Below, piece by piece: positions 1-8,742 of a stretch of 64,000 nt of DNA; the first letter of the stretch is position 1; each line of letters opens with the position of its first letter. Origin of the DNA: Candidatus Bathyarchaeota archaeon (GTDB lineage Archaea; Thermoproteota; Bathyarchaeia; Bathyarchaeales; Bathycorpusculaceae); assembly GCA_018396705.1 (NCBI GenBank), contig JAGTQZ010000002.1:124001-188000 (forward strand), written 5' to 3'. Made by a program: the position numbers and the translations under genes. The notes under the pieces were generated by a model, which saw nothing but the letters and a program-made list of their open reading frames with translations, had not been told where the DNA came from and did not search any database.

Positions 1-1
1 T

Positions 2-472
2 GCCATATCCTGTAGAGGAGCTTGTCATCTCCGTCACATGGTATATAGACCGAACCTAACTGGAGAGAAGCCGTTTGAACGGGGAAAGGTTGATAGAATG
101 TCATATCAGGGACAAGCAGAAATTGTGAAAGAGCTTGAAGACTTTTACACGATAACTGACTGTATGGTACTATGCAGATTTGTGTGTCTACCAACCATTG
201 GGCCGATACTATGGGATGAGTTGACAAAACTTTACTCGATATTAACCGGGATAGAAATCAAAAAAGGAGAATTTGTGAATATTTCCTCGCACATAAACAA
301 CATGATAAGACAGTTTAATGTAAGAGCTGGTCTAGAAGTGAATCAGGATACACTGCCAAAGAGATTCTTTGAAGAGAAACTCAAAACAGGTAACTCAAAA
401 GGCGAAATAGTTCATTTGAGTGAGTTTGAAAAAATGCTTGACGAATATTACGCGTTAAGAGGGTGGAAGTGA
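2..472 (+). CDS. Aldehyde:ferredoxin oxidoreductase family protein, C-terminal part (cut by window edge)
   Basis: The frame is open from the left edge and reads AISCRGACHLRH before the first internal ATG at 38, so the gene starts outside the window. The RGACH motif, the LP-x-R-F segment and the closing YYALRGW are typical of the C-terminal domain of tungsten/molybdenum bis-pterin aldehyde:ferredoxin oxidoreductases, which oxidise aldehydes to acids with ferredoxin in the cytoplasm. The chain stops directly after RGWK, while family members usually run some 15-20 residues further, so the tail is short. The specific aldehyde cannot be told from this fragment. Confidence 0.8.
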   Translation, partial: AISCRGACHLRHMVYRPNLTGEKPFERGKVDRMSYQGQAEIVKELEDFYTITDCMVLCRFVCLPTIGPILWDELTKLYSILTGIEIKKGEFVNISSHINNMIRQFNVRAGLEVNQDTLPKRFFEEKLKTGNSKGEIVHLSEFEKMLDEYYALRGWK

Positions 473-499
473 AAGTTGACGTCTAATGTTAGCAGTATT

Positions 500-1144
500 C
501 TAAGAAATTGAAGAATAATAGCCACTCTTATTTTTCTCCGCCATTAATACGCGGTAGCCGCTTCCCCTTGCCAAAACCGTGCAGTTCCCGAAGGTTTCAT
601 GGAATATTTGTTGAAGTCTTTTTCCACCTATCTTGGACTTCACAACAAGTTGTAATGTTCCCTTTTCAACCATATGTTTCGGCGCTTCTGTTATTATGGC
701 TTTTACTGTGGTTAGTCCGGCGCTTACCGGAGGGTTTGAGAGGATGCAGTTGAACATTGTGTCTTTAACTGGCTCATAGAGGCGTCCTTTTTTAACTTCA
801 ACGTTGTGAACATTGTTTAGTTCAATGTTTCGTCTCGCAAGTTTCACAGCTCGTTCGTTAACGTCCACCATAATCACATGCAGTTTTGGGTTGAATGCTG
901 CAGCTGCGATTCCGATGACACCATAGCCGCATCCCACATCCAACACGTAGCCCTTTTCAGGGAGAATCATGGTTTCTATCAATAGTTTTGTACCTAAATC
1001 CACGCGTTTTTTAGAGAATACTCCGGAAGCTGTTAGAAACTTGAAAGTTTTTCCCCTTAAATAGGCTTGTATAAGTCCATATCGTGGTTTCACTTTGGGG
1101 CTTGCTGAAAAATAATGGTCTACTGTGCCTTTTTTGTTAAACAT
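500..1144 (-). CDS. Class I SAM-dependent methyltransferase, RsmC-like small domain
   Basis: A 214-residue protein with SAM-binding motif I (DVGCGYGVIGIAAA, near residue 69), an acidic motif II (IMVDVNERA) and motif IV SNPPVSAG. An NPP motif is typical of enzymes that methylate exocyclic amines of nucleobases, as in rRNA guanine-N2 methyltransferases. The family is known; the RNA target is inferred only. An upstream ATG at 1168 exists, but the start at 1144 overlaps the cbf5 stop by one base (TGATG), which suggests translational coupling with cbf5, another RNA-modification gene. The early DHYFSASPKVKPRYG segment is typical of archaeal members. Confidence 0.85.
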   Translation of the reverse strand: MFNKKGTVDHYFSASPKVKPRYGLIQAYLRGKTFKFLTASGVFSKKRVDLGTKLLIETMILPEKGYVLDVGCGYGVIGIAAAAFNPKLHVIMVDVNERAVKLARRNIELNNVHNVEVKKGRLYEPVKDTMFNCILSNPPVSAGLTTVKAIITEAPKHMVEKGTLQLVVKSKIGGKRLQQIFHETFGNCTVLARGSGYRVLMAEKNKSGYYSSIS

Positions 1145-2178
1145 CAGATTTCGCCGCTTTTCCAGCATCTTGGATATGTGCCTCTTGGCATTAAAACACG
1201 TTTAACCTTTGCGACAACACCGTGTTCCATGCTTAGAATTTCCTCGGTGGAAGCTTGGGCTTCTGCAAGGGCGACCGCCTCGTCTTTTAATGTGAAAATT
1301 GCCACCGTAGAACCTGCAGCAATACCCGATTCTATAGATAAAACTCCGGGAGCAGTTAGGTTTGCCCCATGGCAGATAGCATCCACAGCGGAATCCCGAA
1401 TATATATTTTTGGAATAAATGCTAAGGCTTTTTCCATAGGTTGAATAAACTTTTTTAGAATAGCGTCGTCTCTGTTTTCCCGCCACTGCATAAACCAGTA
1501 CGCTACCTCATGTAGCGTTACAAGCCCCTCCTCTTCGACGAAAGGACCTGCCCTTGTCCTGCGGAGTTCTTGCATGTGGGCTCCGCAACCTAAAACTTCA
1601 CCTATGTCATGGCACAATTTGCGAATATACGTGCCTCCTTCACAGCCAACCTTGAAAAGTACGTTACGACCTTCCATTTCAAGGAAGTCTATATAATAAA
1701 TTTTTCTTGTCCGCAATTGACGCTTTACAGAGGCCCTTAACGGTGGACGTTGATAAATGGTGTCTTCAAACTCTTCTAGGACGGCTTTTACACGGTTTTC
1801 AGGCACATCGCCATGAATTTTCATTACGCAGACGTATTCTTTACCGCTTAGGAGTAGCGCTTGCACTATCTTTCTTGACTCTTCTAAGGTTATTGGGAGA
1901 ACACCGGTCACGTTGGGATTTCCCTAAGCCTTTTACCTAGGATGGGCCTCTAGGGTCCCACCGTGGCCGATGTTTTCTACATCGAGGATGCGTTTAACCC
2001 ATGCGGCTACCTCATGGCTTGTTGGGCCTGCAGGCTTGTCCAAGTTTATAACGCCAAATTTTATGTAGTCCTTTGCCGGACGTTCTTCGGGTTTGCAGCC
2101 ATATTTTGGATCTGTTTCGCCTTCGGCTTTAACTAAGAGTTTGCGTTCAATCATCCATGGAGCAACACTTCTAGGCAT
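1144..2178 (-). CDS. cbf5: Cbf5, RNA pseudouridine synthase of box H/ACA RNPs, interrupted by a 30-nt intron
   Basis: Archaeal Cbf5/dyskerin is the catalytic subunit of H/ACA RNPs and isomerises uridine to pseudouridine in rRNA. Exon 1 (2178-1950) gives the N-terminus up to HGGTL; exon 2 (1919-1144) starts with the proline and continues NVTGVLPITLE, then the catalytic domain (GTYIRKLCHDIGEVLG) and a PUA domain ending MPRGTYPRCW. Read straight through, two in-frame stops fall between them. Removing 1949-1920 restores T-L-D-P-N-V-T-G, including the catalytic Asp, and gives 334 residues, the usual length. It lies between rpl14e and the methyltransferase, as expected for an archaeal translation cluster. 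Confidence 0.93.
1920..1949 (-). other. Archaeal mRNA intron in cbf5 with bulge-helix-bulge-like splice structure
   Basis: On the minus strand exon 1 ends GGGA-CCCT-AG and exon 2 begins A-TCCC. Outer helix: GGGA (1959-1956) with TCCC (1918-1915). Central 4-bp helix: CCCT (1955-1952) with AGGG (1925-1922). The 3' bulge is AAA (1921-1919), the 5' bulge AG or AGA (1951-1949). An inner helix AGGCC/GGCTT (1949-1945 with 1930-1926, one G-U pair) closes a 14-nt loop. This is the geometry cut by the tRNA splicing endonuclease. The insert is 30 nt, in frame, and holds TAA and TAG. Splice ends could shift by one base. Confidence 0.88.
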
Positions 2179-2233
2179 GTTAAGTAGGGCACCTCTAAAT
2201 TTAAAAAGCGGTGGACGAACTTAATAACAGTTG

Positions 2234-2524
2234 TTAAGCTTGGACTAAAGCGGGTTTTACTGGTTTAGCCATCGTCTCCAATAAACCTTTCGTCTTCAAC
2301 GCTTCAACAACTTCCTCGTCAGAAGCACCGCGTTTGATGTCAATTTTATCAGCTAAAGGCTCCAGATGATTTATGTTTGCCCTCCGTCTCCTAACACCAG
2401 TAACGTTTTTCGGGCCAGTAACAAGCACGAAGTTTTTATCTATAATGTCGACTATTACGCATTTTCTGCCTGCTTCCCTACCAGACACTTTAACACATAT
2501 TCTGCCAACCTCAATTGCTGGCAA
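2234..2524 (-). CDS. rpl14e: 50S ribosomal protein L14e
   Basis: A 96-residue protein starting [19 protein letters not shown], the standard start of archaeal L14e with its KOW/SH3-like fold, followed by [18 protein letters not shown] and an arginine-rich [13 protein letters not shown] stretch expected to contact rRNA. Length is normal for archaea. It is upstream of cbf5 on the same strand with about 55 bp between them, a pairing common in archaeal genomes. It has a GGGAGGGA ribosome binding site just upstream of the start. Confidence 0.95.
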   Translation of the reverse strand: MPAIEVGRICVKVSGREAGRKCVIVDIIDKNFVLVTGPKNVTGVRRRRANINHLEPLADKIDIKRGASDEEVVEALKTKGLLETMAKPVKPALVQA

Positions 2525-2626
2525 AGCAGTCCCTCCCTTTTCTAGGCATAAACATAACGCTAATATTTATAATTTCAGCTTCCATAAACATTAAATATCA
2601 TTGAAATTTTAGCTTAACAAAATGGT

Positions 2627-3982
2627 TCACGTCAAGAACTTTTCCACAACATTGTAGAGGGTGCTGGTTCCGAACACAAGATTATTTATAGATATACGTT
2701 CATCTATGCCGTGCACCATTCTGAGGATTTCGCCGTACGGCAAATCTGATAAAGTTGGCTGAAAACCGTAGCATACTGTCCCCATCTTTCTGAAGAACTT
2801 GGAGTCTGTTCCACCGGTCAGCAATATCGGAGCTACCGCACACTTAGAATCGAATTCCTTCAAGGTTTCCACTATACACCTATATAGAGGTGTGTTTGTA
2901 GGCGACTCTGAAGGCTCATTAGCCTGAATATCCTCAAATTCAAGTTTGTCCAAGTCCATGTCTGCCAGAAGCCCTTTTATACATTTTAATGCTTCAACCG
3001 TGGTCTGTCCCGGTAGAATTCTACAATCGAAGACTGCTTCGCATTCAGATGGAATTATGTTTTCTTTAACACCCCCATGAATGATTGTGGGGGCTATAGT
3101 CATCCTTAACATAGCGCGGAGCTCTTCAGCCATAGCCTTATCTTTCTTGGCTAACTTATCTAAGACTTCATCAGCCTTCGTCGGATTTTGAACCAAAAGT
3201 CTAAGCTTTTTCCCCATCTCTTTGTTTTCCTCAGCCATGACCGCCAAAAACTCCTTAACGGTTGGTGTAAGCACCATCTCTGCACAATAATTGCCAAGCT
3301 TGTCCACAACTTTACTCATTCGCAATATCGCGTTGTCAGCAGCTCCCGGCACCGAACCATGCCCAGGTCTGCCCTTAGCCTTGACTTTAAACCATAAAAT
3401 GCCTTTTTCAGCCGTTTGAATTGTGAAAATGTTTTTGCCATCCACCGGGATTGCTTGTCCACCCCCCTCGTTTATTACATAGTCTGCCCTAACTTTTTCC
3501 GGATATTTTTGGACAAGCCAGCCTGCACCATATTCTCCACCTTTTTCTTCATCAGCTGTCGCTGCCAGTATAACGTCACCCTTAAGTCTGACGCCGTTAC
3601 GTTTCAGAAGCTTCATAACCATGACTTCCATGGCTGTCATGGACTTCATATCCATGGCGCCTCTGCCCCAGACAAAGCCGTCCTTAACTAGTCCAGAGAA
3701 GGGGTCGACGCTCCACTCTTTCGGGTTTGCAGCCACCACGTCTAAATGGGAAAGTAAAAGTAAGCTCGGCTTTTCGCCAGTGCCCTTTAACCGAGTGATC
3801 ACGTTTCCTCTACCGGGGGCGGATTCCAAAATTTCGCATTTGAAACCATCCCTTTCAAGAGTTTCAGCCAAAAACTTGGCTGCTTTAGTTTCATTTCCTG
3901 GCGGGTTTGTGGTGTTAATCTTTATCAAATCGCTCAAGAGAGTTGTAACCTCTTCTTCAATTTCTTTCAAAAGCCTCACGCC
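2627..3982 (-). CDS. M20 family metallopeptidase (ArgE/DapE/carboxypeptidase type)
   Basis: A 451-residue zinc-dependent amidohydrolase of the M20 family. The metal and catalytic segments are visible: SHLDVV (His and Asp near residue 80), GRGAMDMKS (bridging Asp), the DEEKGGE acid pair, and NEGGG; the lid domain follows and a late TGGTDSKFF carries the last metal-ligand region. Members cleave N-acyl amino acids or small peptides; the substrate cannot be read from sequence. I chose the ATG at 3982 over the one at 4030 because CAGGTGA sits six bases upstream. No nearby arginine or lysine genes support a biosynthetic role. Confidence 0.88.
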   Translation of the reverse strand, partial: GVRLLKEIEEEVTTLLSDLIKINTTNPPGNETKAAKFLAETLERDGFKCEILESAPGRGNVITRLKGTGEKPSLLLLSHLDVVAANPKEWSVDPFSGLVKDGFVWGRGAMDMKSMTAMEVMVMKLLKRNGVRLKGDVILAATADEEKGGEYGAGWLVQKYPEKVRADYVINEGGGQAIPVDGKNIFTIQTAEKGILWFKVKAKGRPGHGSVPGAADNAILRMSKVVDKLGNYCAEMVLTPTVKEFLAVMAEENKEMGKKLRLLVQNPTKADEVLDKLAKKDKAMAEELRAMLRMTIAPTIIHGGVKENIIPSECEAVFDCRILPGQTTVEALKCIKGLLADMDLDKLEFEDIQANEPSESPTNTPLYRCIVETLKEFDSKCAVAPILLTGGTDSKFFRKMGTVCYGFQPTLSDLPYGEILRMVHGIDERISINNLVFGTSTLYNVVEKFLT

Positions 3983-4091
3983 CATATTTTTCACCTGTTT
4001 TAAGCCTAATCTATGAAGAACCCTAGGCAATTTAATACTTTACAATCAACGGGGTGAGCGGAAGGCACTAGTGATTCCTTCGCGCAACTCT

Positions 4092-4889
4092 CTATATTTC
4101 TTTCAACTGTTTCCTTCTTCTGGTAAAGATGGTGACAAAATTATATCCTACTTCCTTCACTAGGCTTAAGGCTTTGTCAAAGTCCCTTCCTATGTTCTCT
4201 GGTGTGTGGGCATCTGAGCCAAAGGTTATTTGAACACCCTCATCATAGCATATTTTTAGAAATTGCTTGTTGGGATATATTTCTTTACAAGGATAGCGCA
4301 ACCCACTTGTATTCACTTCAATGCATACATCATTCTCTTTGAAAACTTTCGCCGTCGCAATATACAAGTCAGTGATGTCTTTTTTCGGTTTATATCCAAA
4401 CTTCTTTATTAAATCTGGATGCCCTATAACGTCGAAGATTTTAGATTCTGCGCAAGCCTGAACCGCCACAAAATACTTCTCATAGAGCGTTGCAAGATCC
4501 CATTTTTGATATTCCATAATATATTTAGGATTGTCAAATGCCCAATTCCCCATAAAATGCACAGATCCTATGACGTAGTCGAAGGGAAGGCCTTTTAATG
4601 CTTCTCTAATTTCATCCTCAAGTTCAGGAATGAAGTCTACCTCAACTCCAATCTTTAGCTTAATTAGGCCCATAACTTTCCCCTTGGCATCATCTACCTT
4701 TTTCATATAATCCGATATTTTCTCGTAATTTGGTGGAGGATCCAGCTTATCTCTGAGTTTCTGGGGAGCAAAATGATCAGAAATTCCAATTTCTTCCAGT
4801 TTTTTGCCGGCTGCAATTTTTACACAATCTGAAATTTCACCTTTAGCATCGCCAGATAAAAATGTGTGAATATGATAGTCTATGGACGT
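4092..4889 (-). CDS. PHP-domain phosphoesterase, histidinol-phosphatase-like, with apparent ACG start
   Basis: The open frame runs from about 4973 to 4092 and the first domain motif is DYHIHTFLSGDAKGE, followed by GISDHFAP, GVEVDF, GSVHFM, EVNTSG and GSDAH, which are metal-binding PHP motifs. Family members hydrolyse phosphate esters such as histidinol phosphate. An internal ATG at 4706 would remove the first metal site. No ATG, GTG or TTG precedes the DYHIHT motif in frame. A strong GGAGGTGG lies six bases upstream of an ACG codon at 4889-4887, giving 265 residues. Function is supported; the start is unusual or a base error. Confidence 0.78.
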   Translation of the reverse strand, partial: TSIDYHIHTFLSGDAKGEISDCVKIAAGKKLEEIGISDHFAPQKLRDKLDPPPNYEKISDYMKKVDDAKGKVMGLIKLKIGVEVDFIPELEDEIREALKGLPFDYVIGSVHFMGNWAFDNPKYIMEYQKWDLATLYEKYFVAVQACAESKIFDVIGHPDLIKKFGYKPKKDITDLYIATAKVFKENDVCIEVNTSGLRYPCKEIYPNKQFLKICYDEGVQITFGSDAHTPENIGRDFDKALSLVKEVGYNFVTIFTRRRKQLKEI

Positions 4890-4965
4890 TGTTAACCACC
4901 TCCATGGATAAGCGTGAGCGAGGAATAAAACTGTTCTTTCGGGGTTAATGCTTTGCCTTGCACAT

Positions 4966-5325
4966 TCAACATGTCAGGTGAAAGGCACCGACAACCCGTT
5001 TACCAGTCTTTAAAAGCTCATTGAAGGTCTTGCAAGCTTCCCGTGTAGGTTGAGCTATGAGTTTTATTCCATGCTCTTTTAAAACCTTTTCAACTTCTGG
5101 CAAAATTTTTACAAGTCCAGAATAACCAGTGCCAACCACCAACACTTCTGGAGGAGGTGTTTGACTTAAAATCTCTTTCAAGTCTTCCACACAGATTTCG
5201 TGGCCTTCTCTCCTCCACCATCCGCTAAAAACCCTTTCAGGAAAAATTATGAGGTCACTCGTGTAACGTTTACCATCAACAACCATCGCTCCAAACTCAT
5301 AGGACGTAATCAACGCCTTCACCAA
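4966..5325 (-). CDS. MTH938/NDUFAF3-like domain protein
   Basis: A 119-residue protein of the MTH938 (DUF498) family: YEFGAMVVDGKRY at the start, the central VLVVGTGYSGLVKILPEV strand-loop, and a late TREACKTFNEL helix. Homologues are small single-domain proteins known by structure in methanogens and as complex I assembly factors in mitochondria; the molecular role in archaea is unknown. It is followed on the same strand by the PHP gene, whose ribosome binding site lies about 60 bp beyond this stop, so the two are probably co-transcribed. Confidence 0.85.
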   Translation of the reverse strand: MVKALITSYEFGAMVVDGKRYTSDLIIFPERVFSGWWRREGHEICVEDLKEILSQTPPPEVLVVGTGYSGLVKILPEVEKVLKEHGIKLIAQPTREACKTFNELLKTGKRVVGAFHLTC

Positions 5326-5374
5326 AAACCTTAGTTAAAAGTTAAAATATTAAAGCCTAGTGCTAAACACGTTC

Positions 5375-5424
5375 ATGGTTTATTCGCAGCGGAGACCGCT
5401 GCTTGTCGAATGTTGACAAACCAT
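5375..5424 (+). promoter_or_regulatory. Nested stem-loop in the leader of the molybdopterin oxidoreductase gene
   Basis: Three coaxial helices can be drawn: GCAGCGG (5386-5392) with CCGCTGC (5396-5402) around an AGA triloop, TTC (5383-5385) with GAA (5408-5410), and ATGGTTT (5375-5381) with AAACCAT (5418-5424). It lies in the 232-bp gap between two divergent genes and ends about 130 bp before the start at 5558. It could be a cis-acting RNA element, a terminator, or a processed RNA; strand is assumed from the downstream gene. Confidence 0.4.
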
Positions 5425-5557
5425 AGAATTAAGCAAAATTGTTTAAGTGGTGAAACTGCAGTTGGGGGCATTTCTATTTTTATCCATCTTTAACCACATT
5501 GAAATGTCGGAGGAAACACAGAAATACTGAGAGGACGTTTCTGCATCCTGATAAACG

Positions 5558-7525
5558 ATGAAGCATTTAGCAACCGTTTGTCCCCGAGACTGTTATGATA
5601 GCTGCTTTATGCAAGTTGCCGTGGATGATAGCGGTAAGCCTATGAAGGTTATCGGAGACAAAGACAATCCTATTACCCAAGGTTTTCTATGCCCACGCGG
5701 AGTCATGGATATAAAAAGAACTTATAGCAGCCAACGGGTACTCTACCCTTACAGACGGTTAAATGGTAAACCTGAAGGCACCTTCAAAAGAATTTCATGG
5801 AGTGAGGCGCTCCAGATTCTAGTCGAAAAAATAAGATATATCTCGAATCAATTTGGGCCTGACCAAATTCTGCTCTTGCATTACTGTGGAAACATGGGTT
5901 TATTTACGCTGTATTTGCCTCAGCGGTTGTTTTATGCGCTGGGTTCAAGCATGACCGACCTCAGCATTTGCAGTGAGGCGGGGCATGAAGCGTTGGCGCT
6001 TCATTACGGGCTTTCCTATGGTGTTGACCCGGAAGAACTTCCAAGAATGAAATTGATTGTTTATTGGGGCTTTAACGCCGCGGTAAGCGCCCCACATCTC
6101 CATTCACTTTCTTTAAAAGCTAGGAAAAATGGTGCGAATATTATTGTGATAGATCCAAGGAAAACTGAAACGGCTAAAACAGCTGATTTCTGGATCCAGC
6201 CAAAGCCTGCAAGCGACGTTGCGCTGGCTTACGGAGTTATCAAACATTTAATTGATAAAGACCTTGTAGACTTTGATTTCATTCAAAAGTACACCTATGG
6301 CTTCTCCGACTTGAAGCGCGAAGTTTCAAAGTTGAGTGTTAACTCCATTGAGGAGTACACCGGAGTTAAATGGAGCCAGATAATCCAGTTGGCCGAGTTG
6401 TACGCTAGTTGTAAGCCTAACGTAACCATGATTGGTATAGGCCTTCAGAAAAGCATCAACGGTGCTGAGGCTGTTAGGGCGATTTCGCTTATACCCGCAT
6501 TGGTAGGAATACATAGAGGTTTCTACTACACGAACAGCAAGGGGTGGAACATAGATCTCCCCTACCTAACCGGCAAAGGCTTAACCACCAAGAAAATCAG
6601 GGTAGTAAGTCAAGTAGCTCTTGGCAAGCATTTAGAGAGAGGCGAATTCAAACTTGTCTACATTTATAACATGAATCCAGCTGAAACCTTGCCAAACCAG
6701 CAGACGGTGCGAAGGGGCCTTTCAAGAGACGATGTATTTGTAGTTGTCCATGATACGCATTGGACAGCCACAGCTAAATATGCAGATCTGGTTTTACCCG
6801 CACCCACATTTTTAGAAAAAGAAGATATAGTTCTCTCATATAGCCATAGGTATGTCCGAAAATCTAACGCGATCATTCAACCGCTCGGAGAAAGCCGAAG
6901 TGAGCTCTGGGTTACAAGCAAACTGGCTAAAATGTTAAATCTCAATGATAAATGGTTATATGAGGATCCTTGGAAGGCGGCTGAAAAAGCCCTAAAGGAT
7001 GCCTTTGAGAATGGAAGCTTCGATGACTTAAAAAATGGGGAGACTTTAAAGCTTAAGTTTAAGCCTATGAACCTATATCAAACCCCAACGGGTAAAATAG
7101 AATTTTACGCTACAAAGGCAAAAGAATTAAATTTGACACCATTACCACGGCTTCAACCCGATGCAACGGGAGAGTTAACCTTGCTAAACACCGCCATCAG
7201 TAAATATACAAACTCTCAGTTCCAAGACGTTTACGGACCTAAACCACCAATAGTGCTCATGAACCCGGCAGACGCAGAAGCTTACAACATAAAAGACAAC
7301 GATATCATTGAATTATACAACGAATTTGGCAGCATCAAATTGAAGGCAATAATCTCAATGTTAATGCCTAAAAACGTATTGTGGATGCCAAGGGAGGGAG
7401 ACGATGTAGACGGCAAACCCAGAAACCTCATAATAACTGACGAAACCCAAAAGCTAGCCGGAGGACCCACCTTCAATTCAACAAAAGTTAAAATTTCAAA
7501 AGCGAAACTGACCAGAGAATCCTAA
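5558..7525 (+). CDS. Molybdopterin (bis-MGD) oxidoreductase catalytic subunit, DMSO reductase superfamily
   Basis: A 655-residue soluble protein without a Tat signal. The N-terminus CPRDCYDSC plus CPRG (within residues 8-50) is the four-cysteine [4Fe-4S] site of the formate dehydrogenase/DMSO reductase superfamily. ICSEAGHEA near residue 140 is where the metal-ligating residue is expected, so Cys is the likely ligand. YNMNPAETLPNQ and a C-terminal PTFNSTKVKI segment match the pterin-binding domains. Electron donor and substrate are unknown; formate dehydrogenase or thiosulfate/polysulfide reductase-like roles are possible. It stands alone; the polyferredoxin at 56.3 kb and mobA at 34 kb are distant potential partners. 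Confidence 0.85.
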   Translation: MKHLATVCPRDCYDSCFMQVAVDDSGKPMKVIGDKDNPITQGFLCPRGVMDIKRTYSSQRVLYPYRRLNGKPEGTFKRISWSEALQILVEKIRYISNQFGPDQILLLHYCGNMGLFTLYLPQRLFYALGSSMTDLSICSEAGHEALALHYGLSYGVDPEELPRMKLIVYWGFNAAVSAPHLHSLSLKARKNGANIIVIDPRKTETAKTADFWIQPKPASDVALAYGVIKHLIDKDLVDFDFIQKYTYGFSDLKREVSKLSVNSIEEYTGVKWSQIIQLAELYASCKPNVTMIGIGLQKSINGAEAVRAISLIPALVGIHRGFYYTNSKGWNIDLPYLTGKGLTTKKIRVVSQVALGKHLERGEFKLVYIYNMNPAETLPNQQTVRRGLSRDDVFVVVHDTHWTATAKYADLVLPAPTFLEKEDIVLSYSHRYVRKSNAIIQPLGESRSELWVTSKLAKMLNLNDKWLYEDPWKAAEKALKDAFENGSFDDLKNGETLKLKFKPMNLYQTPTGKIEFYATKAKELNLTPLPRLQPDATGELTLLNTAISKYTNSQFQDVYGPKPPIVLMNPADAEAYNIKDNDIIELYNEFGSIKLKAIISMLMPKNVLWMPREGDDVDGKPRNLIITDETQKLAGGPTFNSTKVKISKAKLTRES

Positions 7526-7552
7526 AATAATCGAAAATGCTATAAAGAATAT

Positions 7553-8548
7553 TTATGTTATTTTGATAAACCTCCCGACACCTTTCTTTAACGCTTTTTC
7601 GTAGGCAATCTTTGCAGTAACAGCATCCTGCACTGCCAAACCTGTTGAAGTGAAAACCGTGATCTCGTTGGGGTTTTCTCTTCCAGGTTTTAAACCGGCG
7701 ACAACCTCACCTATTTCAGCCCAAACATCATCTTTTGTAATTAGTCCTCGGCTTAGCGGAACGTTTATTTCTCCACTGTGAGAGGCTTGCTCCCAATCAT
7801 CCACAACTATCTTGGACCTTTTAAGAATTGAGGGATCCAACTCTTGTTTTCCAGGAGCATCTGCACCTATGCAGTTAAAGTGGGTTCCCGGAGAAACCAT
7901 ATTGTTCATGACTATAGGCTGCCTAGAGGGCGTCGTCGTTACAACAATGTCGGAGCCTTCTACAGCCTCCTTTACGCCAGCTACCGGGATAAGTTTGGGT
8001 AAATGCACGCATAATTCATTAATTTCAGTTAGAAATCTCTCCACTGTCTCCTTACTTCTACTCCAAATCCTAACCTCCTCAATGTTTTTGAAAACTTCAA
8101 GAAGCGCTGCCAGTTGAGTTCGTGCTTGGGCACCAGCCCCAATTAATGCCAAAACCTTGGAATCCTTTCTTGCAAGATATTTGGCAGCTATTCCGCCTGC
8201 AGCACCAGTTCTCAAGTCTGTTATGGCTTTGCCGCCCATGATAGCAAGTGGAAAACCATTTTTAGGATCAACTAGTATCACAACAGCCATCACAGTTGGA
8301 AGGCCATACCTATCCTTGTTGTTAGGATGAACGTTAACCACTTTGACCGCTGAAATGTCTAATTCTTCAAGGTACGAGGGCATAGCTCTCAAGTCACCCT
8401 CATACCTAGTGTAAAAAAGGTATGTTTTAGTTGGCATTTGAACCCTCTTTAGACCCTTCTCTCTAAAGGCAACCTCAACCATTTCCATAACTTCTCTAAC
8501 AGAAATCAGCGCCTTAACTTCCTCGTCCGTTAACACAAGAGTTTCCAT
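7553..8548 (-). CDS. Ornithine cyclodeaminase / mu-crystallin family dehydrogenase
   Basis: A 331-residue NAD(P)-dependent enzyme with the family N-terminus METLVLTDEEVKALI, the lysine-containing PTKTYLFY region, GGKAITDLRTGAAGG, and the Rossmann motif LIGAGAQARTQLAALL. The C-terminal IGADAPGKQELD and FTSTGLAVQD are also typical. Members include ornithine cyclodeaminase and archaeal alanine dehydrogenase; which one applies here is not decidable by eye. Start at 8548 is chosen over 8566 because family alignments begin at this methionine. It converges on the molybdopterin gene with 27 bp between stops. Confidence 0.88.
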   Translation of the reverse strand: METLVLTDEEVKALISVREVMEMVEVAFREKGLKRVQMPTKTYLFYTRYEGDLRAMPSYLEELDISAVKVVNVHPNNKDRYGLPTVMAVVILVDPKNGFPLAIMGGKAITDLRTGAAGGIAAKYLARKDSKVLALIGAGAQARTQLAALLEVFKNIEEVRIWSRSKETVERFLTEINELCVHLPKLIPVAGVKEAVEGSDIVVTTTPSRQPIVMNNMVSPGTHFNCIGADAPGKQELDPSILKRSKIVVDDWEQASHSGEINVPLSRGLITKDDVWAEIGEVVAGLKPGRENPNEITVFTSTGLAVQDAVTAKIAYEKALKKGVGRFIKIT

Positions 8549-8742
8549 AACACGACCCTCAACCAACTTTATCGACGTTCAAGATTTTGAATTATTTTAA
8601 TATTTAAAACTTTCAAATTGATACGATAGCTGACGATGAAATAATTCAATGTCGTTATGAGTCTATGGCTACCGGTGCCTAAACTTTGCTTATAGAAACT
8701 TTTATATGAAATTGATCTAAAAGACTCTTAGGATTGGTGGAT

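Noticed and set aside
470-472. TGA at the end of the aldehyde oxidoreductase as a recoded codon
   Set aside because: The frame after it runs only about 14 codons with no family similarity, and no recoding signal is apparent.
1920-1949. Simple frameshift or pseudogene explanation for the cbf5 break
   Set aside because: Both parts are in the same frame, the insert is exactly 30 nt, and its removal at paired bulges rebuilds the invariant motif; a random insertion would not do this.
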